A DNA stretch of 6,381 nt, from assembly GCA_016295225.1 (NCBI GenBank), contig JAEDLP010000101.1:1-6381 (forward strand), written 5' to 3'. Source of the DNA: Oscillospiraceae bacterium. Lineage in GTDB: Bacteria; Bacillota; Clostridia; Oscillospirales; Oscillospiraceae. This document shows positions 1-5,750 of the stretch, one piece after another. A program made the translations under genes and the position numbers. Positions within the stretch are counted from its first letter, which is position 1. Each line of letters begins with the position of its first letter. Under the pieces are notes generated by a model, which was not told the origin of the DNA, made no database searches, and was given only the letters and a program-made list of their open reading frames with translations.

Positions 1-23
1 GCTTTTTGAAGATTGACAAAATT

Positions 24-53
24 CGCCCGGGACGGCGCTTGCCGTCCCGGGCG
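24..53 (-). terminator. Intrinsic terminator of the DAHP synthase gene
   Basis: A perfect 13-bp inverted repeat (arms 24-36 and 41-53, loop GCTT at 37-40) begins 43 bases beyond the DAHP synthase stop. On the minus strand the stem is followed by AATTTTGTC, a short T-rich run. The position and GC-rich stem fit a Rho-independent terminator. The T-run is modest, and the plus side (TTGTTCC) has an even weaker one, so it should work mainly for the minus-strand gene. Confidence 0.85.
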
Positions 54-96
54 TTGTTCCTGTCAGGATATTTTCCACCTCAAATTTCCTGATTTC

Positions 97-1128
97 TCAA
101 ACCAATTCCGCGATGTCCTGGACCAGGCGCTCGGTGGCGGTCCAGCCGATGCAGGGATCGGTGATGGACTTGCCATACACCCCATCGCCGATCTTCTGAC
201 TGCCCTCCTCCAGGTAGGACTCGATCATGAAGCCCTTGACCATGGACTGGATGTTTTCGGAGTGGCGGCAGGAGTGGAGGACCTCCTTGCAGATCCGGGG
301 CTGCTCCCAGAACTTCTTGGCGGAGTTGGAGTGGTTGGCGTCCACGATGAGACTTATGTTGTCCAGACCCTTGGCCTCGTAGGCGTTGTAGAGGTGCTCC
401 ATCTCCTCAAAGTGGTAGTTGGGGATGGCCTCGCCGTGGCGGTTCACATAGCCCCGGAGGATGGCGTGGGCCAGCTCGTTGCCGGCGGTCTCCACCTCCC
501 AGCCCCGGTAGATGAAGGTGTGCTGCCGCTGGGCGGCCAGGATGGAGTTGAGCATCACGGAGATATCCCCGCTGGTGGGGTTCTTCATGCCCACGGGCAC
601 GGCGATGCCGCTGGCGGTGAGGCGGTGCTCCTGGTTCTCCACGCTGCGGGCGCCCACAGCCACATAGGCCAGCAGGTCGGACAGGTAACGGTAGTTGTCG
701 GGGTAGAGCATCTCGTCGGCGGTGGACAGGCCGGTCTCGGCCAGCACGTTGGTGTGGAGCCGGCGGATGGCGATGACCCCCTCCAGCATGTCCGCATCCT
801 TCTCCGGGTTAGGCTGGTGAAGCAGACCCTTGTAGCCCTCGCCGGTGGTTCGGGGCTTGTTGGTGTAAACCCGGGGGATGAGGATCAGCTTGTCCGCCAC
901 CTTCTCCTGGAGCCGGGCCAGACGGCCGCAGTAGTCCAGCACCGCGTCCTCCCGGTCGGCGGAACAGGGGCCGATGATCAGGACCTTCTTCTCGCTTGCT
1001 CCGGTAAACACATCAGCGATGATGGCGTCCCGCTCGTTCTTGATGCGGGAGAGTTCCGCCGTCAGGGGATACTGCTCCTTGATCTCCTTGGGTACAGGCA
1101 GTTTCCGTTTAAAATGCATGTTCTTCAT
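97..1128 (-). CDS. aroF: 3-deoxy-7-phosphoheptulonate (DAHP) synthase, class I AroF/G/H type
   Basis: This cytosolic enzyme condenses phosphoenolpyruvate and erythrose-4-phosphate into DAHP, the first step of the shikimate pathway. The 343 residues match the usual length of the E. coli AroF/G/H class. Visible motifs, in order, are GPCSAD (53-58; metal-ligand cysteine C55), PRVYTNKPRTTGEGYKG (85-101; PEP-binding R86, K91 and R93), GARSVENQEHR (159-169), VGMKNPTSGD (179-188), DANHSNS (263-269; metal-ligand histidine H266), MIESYLEEGSQ (301-311) and SITDPCIGW (321-329). The variants GARSVENQ and KNPTSGD, in place of the E. coli GARTTESQ and KNGTDG, are those I recall from a clostridial branch. 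The ATG at 1128 is chosen because CGAGG lies 9 bases upstream; Met4 is an alternative. The gene stands alone, facing away from the DUF169-guaD pair. The N-terminal region resembles the feedback-binding extension of the family, but which amino acid inhibits it cannot be read from sequence. Confidence 0.96.
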   Translation of the reverse strand: MKNMHFKRKLPVPKEIKEQYPLTAELSRIKNERDAIIADVFTGASEKKVLIIGPCSADREDAVLDYCGRLARLQEKVADKLILIPRVYTNKPRTTGEGYKGLLHQPNPEKDADMLEGVIAIRRLHTNVLAETGLSTADEMLYPDNYRYLSDLLAYVAVGARSVENQEHRLTASGIAVPVGMKNPTSGDISVMLNSILAAQRQHTFIYRGWEVETAGNELAHAILRGYVNRHGEAIPNYHFEEMEHLYNAYEAKGLDNISLIVDANHSNSAKKFWEQPRICKEVLHSCRHSENIQSMVKGFMIESYLEEGSQKIGDGVYGKSITDPCIGWTATERLVQDIAELV

Positions 1129-1137
1129 ATTGTAAAA

Positions 1138-1142
1138 CCTCG
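1138..1142 (-). promoter_or_regulatory. Ribosome binding site of the DAHP synthase gene
   Basis: CGAGG on the minus strand lies 9 bases before the ATG at 1128. It is a weak Shine-Dalgarno compared with the AGGAGG sites of neighbouring genes, but it supports this start over the ATG three codons further in. Confidence 0.55.
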
Positions 1143-1167
1143 CAGTTCATCATCAAATTGCAGTTAT

Positions 1168-1196
1168 ACTTTAACACTTTAAAGGTTGAATTTCAA
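1168..1196 (-). promoter_or_regulatory. Candidate promoter of the DAHP synthase gene
   Basis: On the minus strand TTGAAA (1196-1191) and TAAAGT (1173-1168) are 17 bases apart, giving an approximate sigma-A promoter whose transcript would start about 30 bases before the ATG. An alternative -10, TATAAC at 1168-1163, has no good -35. The -10 region overlaps the palindrome CTTTAA-CACT-TTAAAG (1169-1184), a possible operator. The leader is too short for a T-box or a tryptophan-type attenuator. Confidence 0.45.
1169..1184. promoter_or_regulatory. Palindrome overlapping the DAHP synthase promoter, possible operator
   Basis: CTTTAA (1169-1174) and TTAAAG (1179-1184) form a perfect 6-bp inverted repeat around CACT, inside the predicted promoter. 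A repressor site here would explain control of a gene with almost no leader, but AT-rich palindromes of this size also arise by chance. Confidence 0.3.
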
Positions 1197-1271
1197 GCTG
1201 TGATTTTGACGAAGAATCCCTCCGCAGCCCCGCAGCTTTTCGCCAATTCGTCCCAAGCCAGCCGTCCTTTT

Positions 1272-1300
1272 TTGACTTTGTCCCGGGGGGATGGTATGAT
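1272..1300 (+). promoter_or_regulatory. Sigma-A promoter (extended -10) for the DUF169-guaD pair
   Basis: TTGACT (1272-1277) and TATGAT (1295-1300) are separated by exactly 17 bases, and TG at 1292-1293 gives an extended -10. Transcription should begin near 1307, about 26 bases before the DUF169 start codon. The spacer is very G-rich (CCCGGGGGG). The short leader leaves no room for a purine riboswitch, so any guanine control would have to be protein-based. Confidence 0.82.
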
Positions 1301-1319
1301 ACAGACAACAAGATATGCC

Positions 1320-1325
1320 AGGAGG
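1320..1325 (+). promoter_or_regulatory. Ribosome binding site fixing the DUF169 start
   Basis: A full AGGAGG lies 7 bases before the ATG at 1333. The upstream in-frame ATG at 1315 sits only about 8 bases from the predicted transcript start and would place the Shine-Dalgarno inside the gene, so 1333 is the better start. Confidence 0.88.
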
Positions 1326-1332
1326 AATCGTC

Positions 1333-2052
1333 ATGAAAAGCCAAATTGCAGCCGCCATCAAGCTTTCCGCCCAACCTGTGGCCGTTTATCGCAGCGCCGT
1401 CTGCCCGGAAGGAGCCCTCCAATTCCGGGAGGGGGTCTGGGGCTGCGTGGTGGCCACACTCAGGGCCGCCTCCAAAGGCCGGACCGCCGCCTTCTCCAAG
1501 GGGACCGTGGCCTGCCCGGGGGGCAAGGTGGGCCTGGGCCTGGACGTCTTCCAGCCGGGCTTCATCGAATACTTCCTGTCCGTGGGGGGCGTCGGCCCCA
1601 AGCCCGGGGAGCACTACAAGAAAACCCCGGAGCTGGCCTGGGCCTACATCCAGGGTCTGCCGGACTGTCCCAGTCCGGACTATGTGATCTTCCAGCCCCT
1701 GGATCAGGTGACCGACACCCAGCCCGAGGCCATCATTTTCCTGGTCAATGCCGACCAGCTCTCCGGCCTGGCCACCCTGGCCAACTACGATATCCCCGGC
1801 CAGAACAACGTGCAGCTCCTCTTCGGCTCGGGATGCGCCCAGAGCGTCCTGTACGGTCTGTCGGAAAACGCCAAGGACGGCAAGACCTGTTTCATCGGTC
1901 TCACTGACCCCTCCGCCCGGAAGTGCATCGACAAGGACCTTCTCTCCTTCACCATCCCCTACCGGCGGTATCTGGAGATGGAGTCCCACGTGGAGGAATG
2001 CTTCTTCCAGACGGAGACCTGGACCCACATCGCCAACCGAATCACCGACTGA
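1333..2052 (+). CDS. DUF169 family protein (COG2043-like), function unknown
   Basis: This 239-residue, apparently cytosolic protein has the features I associate with the DUF169 family. These are a conserved CPGG-K-GLGL segment (61-70), a GSGCAQSVLYG segment (165-175) and a TCFIGLTDPSARKCID segment near the C-terminus (185-200). Eight cysteines occur, at 24, 38, 61, 112, 168, 186, 198 and 223. Those at 38, 61 and 168 lie in the best-conserved-looking stretches and could bind a metal or cofactor, which is inference. There is no signal peptide or membrane segment. It is the first gene of a likely two-gene transcript, with guanine deaminase starting 22 bases after its stop. DUF169 members are widespread in anaerobes and have no settled biochemical role, so I assign none. 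The linkage to guaD is the only functional hint here. Confidence 0.88.
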   Translation: MKSQIAAAIKLSAQPVAVYRSAVCPEGALQFREGVWGCVVATLRAASKGRTAAFSKGTVACPGGKVGLGLDVFQPGFIEYFLSVGGVGPKPGEHYKKTPELAWAYIQGLPDCPSPDYVIFQPLDQVTDTQPEAIIFLVNADQLSGLATLANYDIPGQNNVQLLFGSGCAQSVLYGLSENAKDGKTCFIGLTDPSARKCIDKDLLSFTIPYRRYLEMESHVEECFFQTETWTHIANRITD

Positions 2053-2074
2053 TTCGCAGGAAAGGGATACGAAC

Positions 2075-3367
2075 ATGAACGACAACTTTGTTTTGAAGGG
2101 GATCGTCTGTTACAGCCGCAGCCAGACGGAGATCGCCGTTTTTCCGGATTCCTACGTGGTCTGTGAAAAGGGGATCTCCCGAGGGGTGTACCGGACGCTG
2201 CCGGAAGGATATCAGACCCTGCCCCTGACAGACTACGGGGACAAGCTGATCCTCCCCGGTCTGGTGGACCTCCACACCCACGCCCCCCAGTACCCCTTCC
2301 GGGGGACCGGCATGGATCTGGAGCTGGTGGAGTGGCTCCAGTCCCGGGCCTTCCCGGAAGAGGCCCGGTACAGCAACCTGGACTACGCCCGGACGGCCTA
2401 CCGCCAGTTTGTGGAACGCCTGACCCGCAGCGCCACCACCCGGGCCTGCGTCTTCGCCACCCGGCACCGGGAGGCCACCGAGCTGCTCATGGACCTGCTG
2501 GAGGACAGCGGCCTGACGACCTTCGTGGGCAAGGTGAACATGGATCGGAACGCCCCCGAAGATCTGCAGGAGGAATCCGCCCAGGTCTCCGCCCGGGAGA
2601 CCCGCCTGTGGCTGGAGGAAACGGAAGGGCGGTATCGGCGCACCAGGCCTATCCTGACCCCCCGCTTCATTCCCTCCTGCACGGAGGAGCTGCTGGAGTC
2701 CCTTGGGGACATCCGGCAAGAACGGGGCCTGCCCGTCCAGTCCCACCTGTCGGAAAACCCCGAGGAGATCCGGTGGGTGAAGGAGCTCTGTCCCCAGGCG
2801 GAATTTTACGGGGACGCCTACGACCGCCGGGGGCTCTTCGGGAGGGACCCCAGCGGCCGCCCCTTCCCCACCATCATGGCCCACTGCGTCTGGTCCTCCC
2901 CGGAGGAGGTGGTCCGGATGAAGGAGAACGGCGTGTTTGTCGCCCACTGCCCCGCCTCCAACACCAACCTGTCCTCAGGCATCGCCCCGGTGCGGACCTA
3001 TCTGGACGCTGGCCTGAGGGTGGGCCTGGGCAGCGACGTAGCCGGGGGCCACACCGAATCCCTCTTCCGGGCCATGACCGACGCCGTCCAGGTCTCCAAG
3101 CTGTACTGGCGGCTGGTGGATCAGACCGTGAAGCCCATCACCTTCGCCGAGGCCTTCTACCTGGCCACCAAGGGAGGCGGGGCCTTCTTTGGAAACGTGG
3201 GCAGCTTGGAGGAGGGGTACGAGTTCGACGCCATCGTGCTGGACGACAGTTCCCTGTCCCACCCCCAGGCGCTCACCGCCCCCCAGCGGCTGGAGCAGGC
3301 CGCCTACCTCTCCCTGGATCTGTTGGGGCTCCACGCCAAGTATGTGGCGGGCAGGCAGCTCTTTTGA
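2075..3367 (+). CDS. guaD: Guanine deaminase (amidohydrolase superfamily)
   Basis: The predicted enzyme hydrolyses guanine to xanthine and ammonia in the cytosol, linking guanine salvage to purine catabolism. The 430-residue length is typical. The zinc ligands and catalytic residues of the amidohydrolase barrel are visible: H67 and H69 in PGLVDLHTHAPQY (61-73), H224 and E227 in QSHLSEN (222-228), H270 in MAHCVWSSPEE (268-278) and D321 in GLGSDVAGGHT (317-327). HCPASNTNLSSG (291-302) is also characteristic. FVGKVNMDRN (150-159), PILTPRF (192-198) and DVAGGHT parallel human guanine deaminase closely, which favours GuaD over cytosine deaminase or the ATZ/TRZ enzymes. The ATG at 2075 follows AGGAAAGGG by 8 bases. 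A longer open frame upstream overlaps DUF169 and is not used. It should be co-transcribed with DUF169 and ends at a strong terminator. Confidence 0.95.
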   Translation: MNDNFVLKGIVCYSRSQTEIAVFPDSYVVCEKGISRGVYRTLPEGYQTLPLTDYGDKLILPGLVDLHTHAPQYPFRGTGMDLELVEWLQSRAFPEEARYSNLDYARTAYRQFVERLTRSATTRACVFATRHREATELLMDLLEDSGLTTFVGKVNMDRNAPEDLQEESAQVSARETRLWLEETEGRYRRTRPILTPRFIPSCTEELLESLGDIRQERGLPVQSHLSENPEEIRWVKELCPQAEFYGDAYDRRGLFGRDPSGRPFPTIMAHCVWSSPEEVVRMKENGVFVAHCPASNTNLSSGIAPVRTYLDAGLRVGLGSDVAGGHTESLFRAMTDAVQVSKLYWRLVDQTVKPITFAEAFYLATKGGGAFFGNVGSLEEGYEFDAIVLDDSSLSHPQALTAPQRLEQAAYLSLDLLGLHAKYVAGRQLF

Positions 3368-3372
3368 GCAGG

Positions 3373-3408
3373 AAAAAATCCCGAATGCCGGTGCATTCGG
3401 GATTTTTT
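3373..3408. terminator. Bidirectional intrinsic terminator between guaD and sstT
   Basis: Arms AAAAAATCCCGAATGC (3373-3388) and GCATTCGGGATTTTTT (3393-3408) form a perfect 16-bp stem with loop CGGT. The stem has six A on one side and six T on the other. It starts 5 bases after the guaD stop and ends 10 bases before the convergent sstT stop, so it can end transcripts from both sides. Confidence 0.95.
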
Positions 3409-3418
3409 GTCTGTGGGA

Positions 3419-4636
3419 TCAGGAATTCTGTCCGCTCTTCCGGCGGCTGTAGAACTCAGCGGAGGCCGTGAAGAGAACGTCGGAGGAGGAATTCAGGGCG
3501 GTCTCGCAGGAGTCCTGGATAACGCCGATGATGAAGCCGATGCCCACCACCTGCATGGCCACGTCACTGGGGATGCCGAAGAGACTGCAGGCCATGGGGA
3601 TGAGCAGCAGGGAGCCGCCGGCCACGCCGGACGCGCCGCAGGCGGAGATGGCGGACACCAGGCTCAGCAGCAGGGCGGTGGGAAAGTCCACAGCGATGCC
3701 CAGGGTGTTGGCGGCTGCCAGGGTCAGCACGGAGATGGTGATGGACGCGCCCGCCATGTTGATGGTGGCGCCCAGAGGGATGGAGACGGAATACTTGTCC
3801 TCGTCCAGGCCCAGCTCCTCGCACAGGGACATGTTCACAGGGATGTTGGCGGCGGAGCTGCGGGTAAAGAAGGCCATGACGCCGCTGTTCTTCAGGCACT
3901 TGAGAACCAGCGGATAGGGGTTCTTGCGGGTGCAGAAGAAGACGATAACGGGATTCATCACCAGGGCCACGAAGAACATGCAGCCCACCAGAACGGCGAT
4001 GACATGGAGGTAGGAGCCGAAGGCGCTCAGGCCGGTGGTGGAGACGGTGTTGAACACCAGACCCATAATACCGAAGGGGGCGCAGCTGATGACCCAGCGG
4101 ATGGCCACGGAGAGGGCGTCGGAGATGTTGCCCAGGACCTCCTTGGTGGTGGCGGAGGCTTTCCGCAGGGCCAGGCCCAGGATGACCGCCCACACCAGGA
4201 CGCCGATGAAGTTGGCGTTGACCATGGAGCCGATGGGGTTGCTGACGGCATTCATCAGCAGGGTCTTCAGGACCTCAGCAATGCCGCCGGGCGGGGTCAG
4301 GTCGGACACCCCCTCGGTGAGGACCAGCGTGGAGGGGAACAGGAAACTGGCCACCACGCCGGAAAAAGCCGCCAGGAACGTTCCCAGCAGGTAGAGGAGA
4401 ATAACGGTTTTCATGTTGGTGCTCTTGCCCTCCTTGTGGTGGGCAAGAGAGCTCATAACCAGGAAAAAGACCAGCACGGGGGCCAGGGCCTTCAGCGCCC
4501 CAACAAAGAGGTCGCCTAAAACGGAGATGACTTGGGCCTGGGGCAGCACCACGCCCAGGATGGCGCCCACGATGAGGCCTGCCACGATCCGCTTCACCAG
4601 GCTGATGCCATTCCACGCATTCCAGAGTTTTTGCAA
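3419..4636 (-). CDS. sstT: Serine/threonine:Na+ symporter SstT (DAACS family)
   Basis: This inner-membrane transporter couples sodium entry to serine and threonine uptake. The sequence is close to E. coli SstT along its whole length (405 residues from the chosen start; E. coli has 414). In order it shows the amphipathic start leading into ISLVKRI, FVGALKALAPVLVFFLVM, LLYLLGTF, then the hairpin motif FTRSSAANIPVN (257-268), LGATINMAGASI (288-299), CGASGVAGGSLLLIP (333-347) and IQDSCETALNSSSDV (373-387), which form the substrate and sodium sites in this family. NMAGA replaces the NMDGT of glutamate carriers, as in other SstT proteins. The start is taken as TTG at 4636, because AAAGGAAG lies just upstream and the product then begins MQKLWNAWNGISLVKR, much like clostridial homologues. 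A GTG at 4669 with AAAGG 9 bases upstream would add 11 residues. No ATG is available. The gene is monocistronic. Confidence 0.95.
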   Translation of the reverse strand: MQKLWNAWNGISLVKRIVAGLIVGAILGVVLPQAQVISVLGDLFVGALKALAPVLVFFLVMSSLAHHKEGKSTNMKTVILLYLLGTFLAAFSGVVASFLFPSTLVLTEGVSDLTPPGGIAEVLKTLLMNAVSNPIGSMVNANFIGVLVWAVILGLALRKASATTKEVLGNISDALSVAIRWVISCAPFGIMGLVFNTVSTTGLSAFGSYLHVIAVLVGCMFFVALVMNPVIVFFCTRKNPYPLVLKCLKNSGVMAFFTRSSAANIPVNMSLCEELGLDEDKYSVSIPLGATINMAGASITISVLTLAAANTLGIAVDFPTALLLSLVSAISACGASGVAGGSLLLIPMACSLFGIPSDVAMQVVGIGFIIGVIQDSCETALNSSSDVLFTASAEFYSRRKSGQNS

Positions 4637-4642
4637 AATGAT

Positions 4643-4648
4643 CTTCCT
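4643..4648 (-). promoter_or_regulatory. Ribosome binding site supporting the TTG start of sstT
   Basis: AGGAAG on the minus strand, within AAAGGAAG, lies 6 bases before the TTG at 4636. The competing GTG at 4669 has only AAAGG at 9 bases. Family alignment from memory also favours the TTG. Confidence 0.6.
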
Positions 4649-4709
4649 TTCTGTACGTTGCTCCTGCACATTTGTCAGCCTTTCACGGCCACAAGCGCAC
4701 AGGATTCAT

Positions 4710-4738
4710 ATTATAGAGACTTTTGTCCCGTTTGGAAA
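4710..4738 (-). promoter_or_regulatory. Sigma-A promoter of sstT
   Basis: On the minus strand a perfect TATAAT (4715-4710) lies 17 bases after TTTCCA (4738-4733), which matches the consensus -35 at four positions. Transcription would start near 4703, leaving a leader of about 35-65 bases depending on the start codon. No leader hairpin is evident. Confidence 0.75.
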
Positions 4739-4772
4739 GACATTTTTCATTTTTTAACTATTTGTCTACTTT

Positions 4773-4778
4773 TAGAAT
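4773..4778 (+). promoter_or_regulatory. Candidate -10 element for the cysteine-rich small gene
   Basis: TAGAAT matches the -10 consensus at five of six positions in the AT-rich divergent region. No convincing -35 lies 16-18 bases upstream, only T-runs at 4750-4756, so an activator or another sigma factor may be needed. A start near 4785 would give a leader of roughly 78 bases containing both palindromes described at 4810-4842. Confidence 0.35.
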
Positions 4779-4809
4779 CTTTACACAACATTTTGTCGAA
4801 GGAACCCAT

Positions 4810-4842
4810 TTCCAGTCCCTGGAATAGATTGGGATACATCCC
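4810..4842 (+). promoter_or_regulatory. Two adjacent palindromes in the leader of the cysteine-rich gene
   Basis: TTCCAG-TCC-CTGGAA (4810-4824) and GGGAT-AC-ATCCC (4831-4842) are both perfect inverted repeats, separated by TAGATT. The octamer TAGATTGG begins at 4825 and recurs at 4845, just before the ribosome binding site. The arrangement could be protein operators or small RNA hairpins controlling the gene downstream. This is a direct reading of symmetry; no known regulator site is recognised. Confidence 0.4.
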
Positions 4843-4850
4843 TTTAGATT

Positions 4851-4855
4851 GGAGG
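4851..4855 (+). promoter_or_regulatory. Ribosome binding site of the cysteine-rich small gene
   Basis: GGAGG lies 7 bases before the ATG at 4863. The strong site with ideal spacing is the main argument that this short reading frame is translated. Confidence 0.85.
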
Positions 4856-4862
4856 AACTGGT

Positions 4863-5096
4863 ATGAAATCCTGTGCCAACGAACCTGTTTCCATGAAGGC
4901 CTGCGTTAAGCAAGTCTGCCCCTGCCATCTGGTGGTCTGTGACCTGTGCAATAACCAGGAAGTCCTGGTACACACGGACAAAGCCCGCTGCTTCTGCGTG
5001 GGCGACTGTGTCTGCATTGAGTTCAGCGGGGCCATGACCATGAGCCTGCCCCCTCAGATCACCGCCGACGACATCTGCTGCGCCAGCGATTGCTGA
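4863..5096 (+). CDS. Cysteine-rich small protein (77 residues), function unknown
   Basis: I do not recognise this gene with certainty. Thirteen of its 77 residues are cysteines, at 4, 14, 19, 21, 26, 29, 43, 45, 49, 51, 72, 73 and 77. They include CxC pairs (19-21, 43-45, 49-51), a CDLC pair (26-29) and a terminal CC-x3-C. No signal peptide or membrane helix is visible, so it should stay in the reducing cytosol, which favours metal or iron-sulfur binding over disulfides. Residues 46-72, especially VGDCVCIEFSGAMTMS and PPQITADDI, recall the GDxVxVxYxG...xYPxQI motif of small OB-fold-like clostridial proteins, with cysteines at alternating strand positions. This likeness is from memory. Support as a real gene comes from a strong ribosome binding site, a downstream hairpin and its own intergenic leader. 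It diverges from sstT. A metallothionein-like protein and a zinc-binding OB-fold protein are the main options. Confidence 0.8.
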   Translation: MKSCANEPVSMKACVKQVCPCHLVVCDLCNNQEVLVHTDKARCFCVGDCVCIEFSGAMTMSLPPQITADDICCASDC

Positions 5097-5102
5097 ACGT
5101 TC

Positions 5103-5120
5103 GCCTGCCTTCGGGCAGGC
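5103..5120 (+). terminator. Terminator of the cysteine-rich gene
   Basis: GCCTGCC (5103-5109) and GGCAGGC (5114-5120) form a perfect 7-bp stem closed by a stable TTCG loop, 6 bases after the stop codon. It is followed by TTTACATATT. The T-run is short, but the placement right after the gene is typical. Confidence 0.7.
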
Positions 5121-5174
5121 TTTACATATTCTACAGGAAGATATTACCTTTGCAAAAGAATGCCAAACGTAAAA

Positions 5175-5200
5175 CAGCTGCCGCGTTTTCGCGGCAGCTG
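5175..5200 (-). terminator. Intrinsic terminator of the GNAT acetyltransferase gene
   Basis: CAGCTGCCGCG (5175-5185) and CGCGGCAGCTG (5190-5200) form a perfect 11-bp stem. On the minus strand it is followed by TTTTACGTTT and lies 18 bases beyond the acetyltransferase stop. On the plus strand it could back up the weaker hairpin of the cysteine-rich gene. Confidence 0.85.
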
Positions 5201-5218
5201 CTGGCTTTCTTTCCTATT

Positions 5219-5710
5219 TCACGCCGGGCACAAATCCTTGCGCATGTAGATGGTAGCGTCGATGGGGCTGTGGGTGTAGCTGGGTATCTCATAAAAACCC
5301 AGATCCCGGTAGAGCCGGATGGCCTGGCTCAAAAAGGGGAAGGTATCCAGCACCATGGCCTCGTACCCATCCTTTTGGGCGTCGGCCAGGAGCATCTCCA
5401 CCAGCCGGCGGGCGATCCCCCGCCCCCGAAAGGCCGGGCGGATATACAGCCGCTTCATCTCGCAGCGGGTCTCGTCCAGACGCTTCATGGCGATGCAGCC
5501 GGCCGCCTCCCCGTTCACCCGCACCAGGTACAGACGGCCCCCGGGCTGGCCGTACTTCTCGTCCGGGCGGCACAGCTCGGCGTCAAACCGCTGGAGTTTC
5601 AAATAATCCATATACTCCGGGTCGTTGGCCACCACCATGGCGGCGTATTCCGATAACAATTCTTGAATGGCCTCCAGCTCCTGGTAGGCCGGTTTGATGG
5701 TAATCTCCAC
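5219..5710 (-). CDS. GNAT family N-acetyltransferase
   Basis: A single-domain, 163-residue cytosolic acetyltransferase that should use acetyl-CoA; its substrate is unknown. The acetyl-CoA pyrophosphate loop is clear at RPAFRGRGIARRLVEMLL (91-108), the R/Q-x-x-G-x-G/A signature. It follows the strand GEAAGCIAMKRL (67-78) and CEMKRLYI (83-90), and ALYR-x-LGF-like motif B appears as AIRLYRDLGFYEIP (130-143). The N-terminal YLKLQRFDAEL (36-46) matches a common subgroup annotated only as GNAT. The start is GTG at 5710; GGAGG lies 11 bases upstream, a little far, and no ATG or better alternative exists near it. It sits 77 bases downstream of the acidic small-protein gene on the same strand, with a hairpin in between and no obvious promoter, so read-through from that gene is likely. 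Confidence 0.92.
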   Translation of the reverse strand: MEITIKPAYQELEAIQELLSEYAAMVVANDPEYMDYLKLQRFDAELCRPDEKYGQPGGRLYLVRVNGEAAGCIAMKRLDETRCEMKRLYIRPAFRGRGIARRLVEMLLADAQKDGYEAMVLDTFPFLSQAIRLYRDLGFYEIPSYTHSPIDATIYMRKDLCPA

Positions 5711-5721
5711 GGTTTCTGCTT

Positions 5722-5726
5722 CCTCC
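5722..5726 (-). promoter_or_regulatory. Ribosome binding site of the acetyltransferase gene
   Basis: GGAGG on the minus strand lies 11 bases before the GTG at 5710. The spacing is at the long end, but this is the only Shine-Dalgarno in reach and it supports the GTG start. Confidence 0.6.
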
Positions 5727-5750
5727 GTTTTCCCTCATCCCGAGAGGTCT

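Noticed and set aside
13..18. TTGACA near the left edge as a plus-strand -35
   Set aside because: The 17 bases that follow lead into the GC-rich terminator stem, where no -10 exists, and no plus-strand gene follows.
13..1182. A 389-codon open frame on the plus strand across the DAHP synthase gene
   Set aside because: It is the mirror of a clearly conserved minus-strand gene with GC-rich third positions, it is rich in Gly, Val, His and Leu, and it has no family motif or ribosome binding site.
1208..1252. GACGAA and TTCGTC inverted repeat in the aroF/DUF169 intergenic region
   Set aside because: The six-base arms are 33 bases apart with no further pairing, too weak to call a terminator, riboswitch or operator.
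1129..1332. A purine riboswitch or T-box in the divergent leader region
   Set aside because: Predicted transcripts leave leaders of only about 26-30 bases on either side, and no conserved riboswitch core or T-box sequence is visible.
1171..2085. A 304-codon minus-strand open frame opposite DUF169
   Set aside because: It is an antisense shadow: DUF169 has the promoter, ribosome binding site and family motifs, while this frame has none and would cover the divergent promoter region.
3407..4519. A 370-codon plus-strand open frame rich in Gly, Gln, His and Asp, opposite sstT
   Set aside because: The repeat-like composition is the antisense of hydrophobic sstT codons. There is no ribosome binding site, and it begins right after the bidirectional terminator.
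4721..4797. TTTGTC repeated three times (4722, 4761, 4792) between sstT and the cysteine-rich gene
   Set aside because: The spacings of 39 and 31 bases do not match each other or the helical repeat well, and short T-rich hexamers recur by chance in AT-rich DNA.
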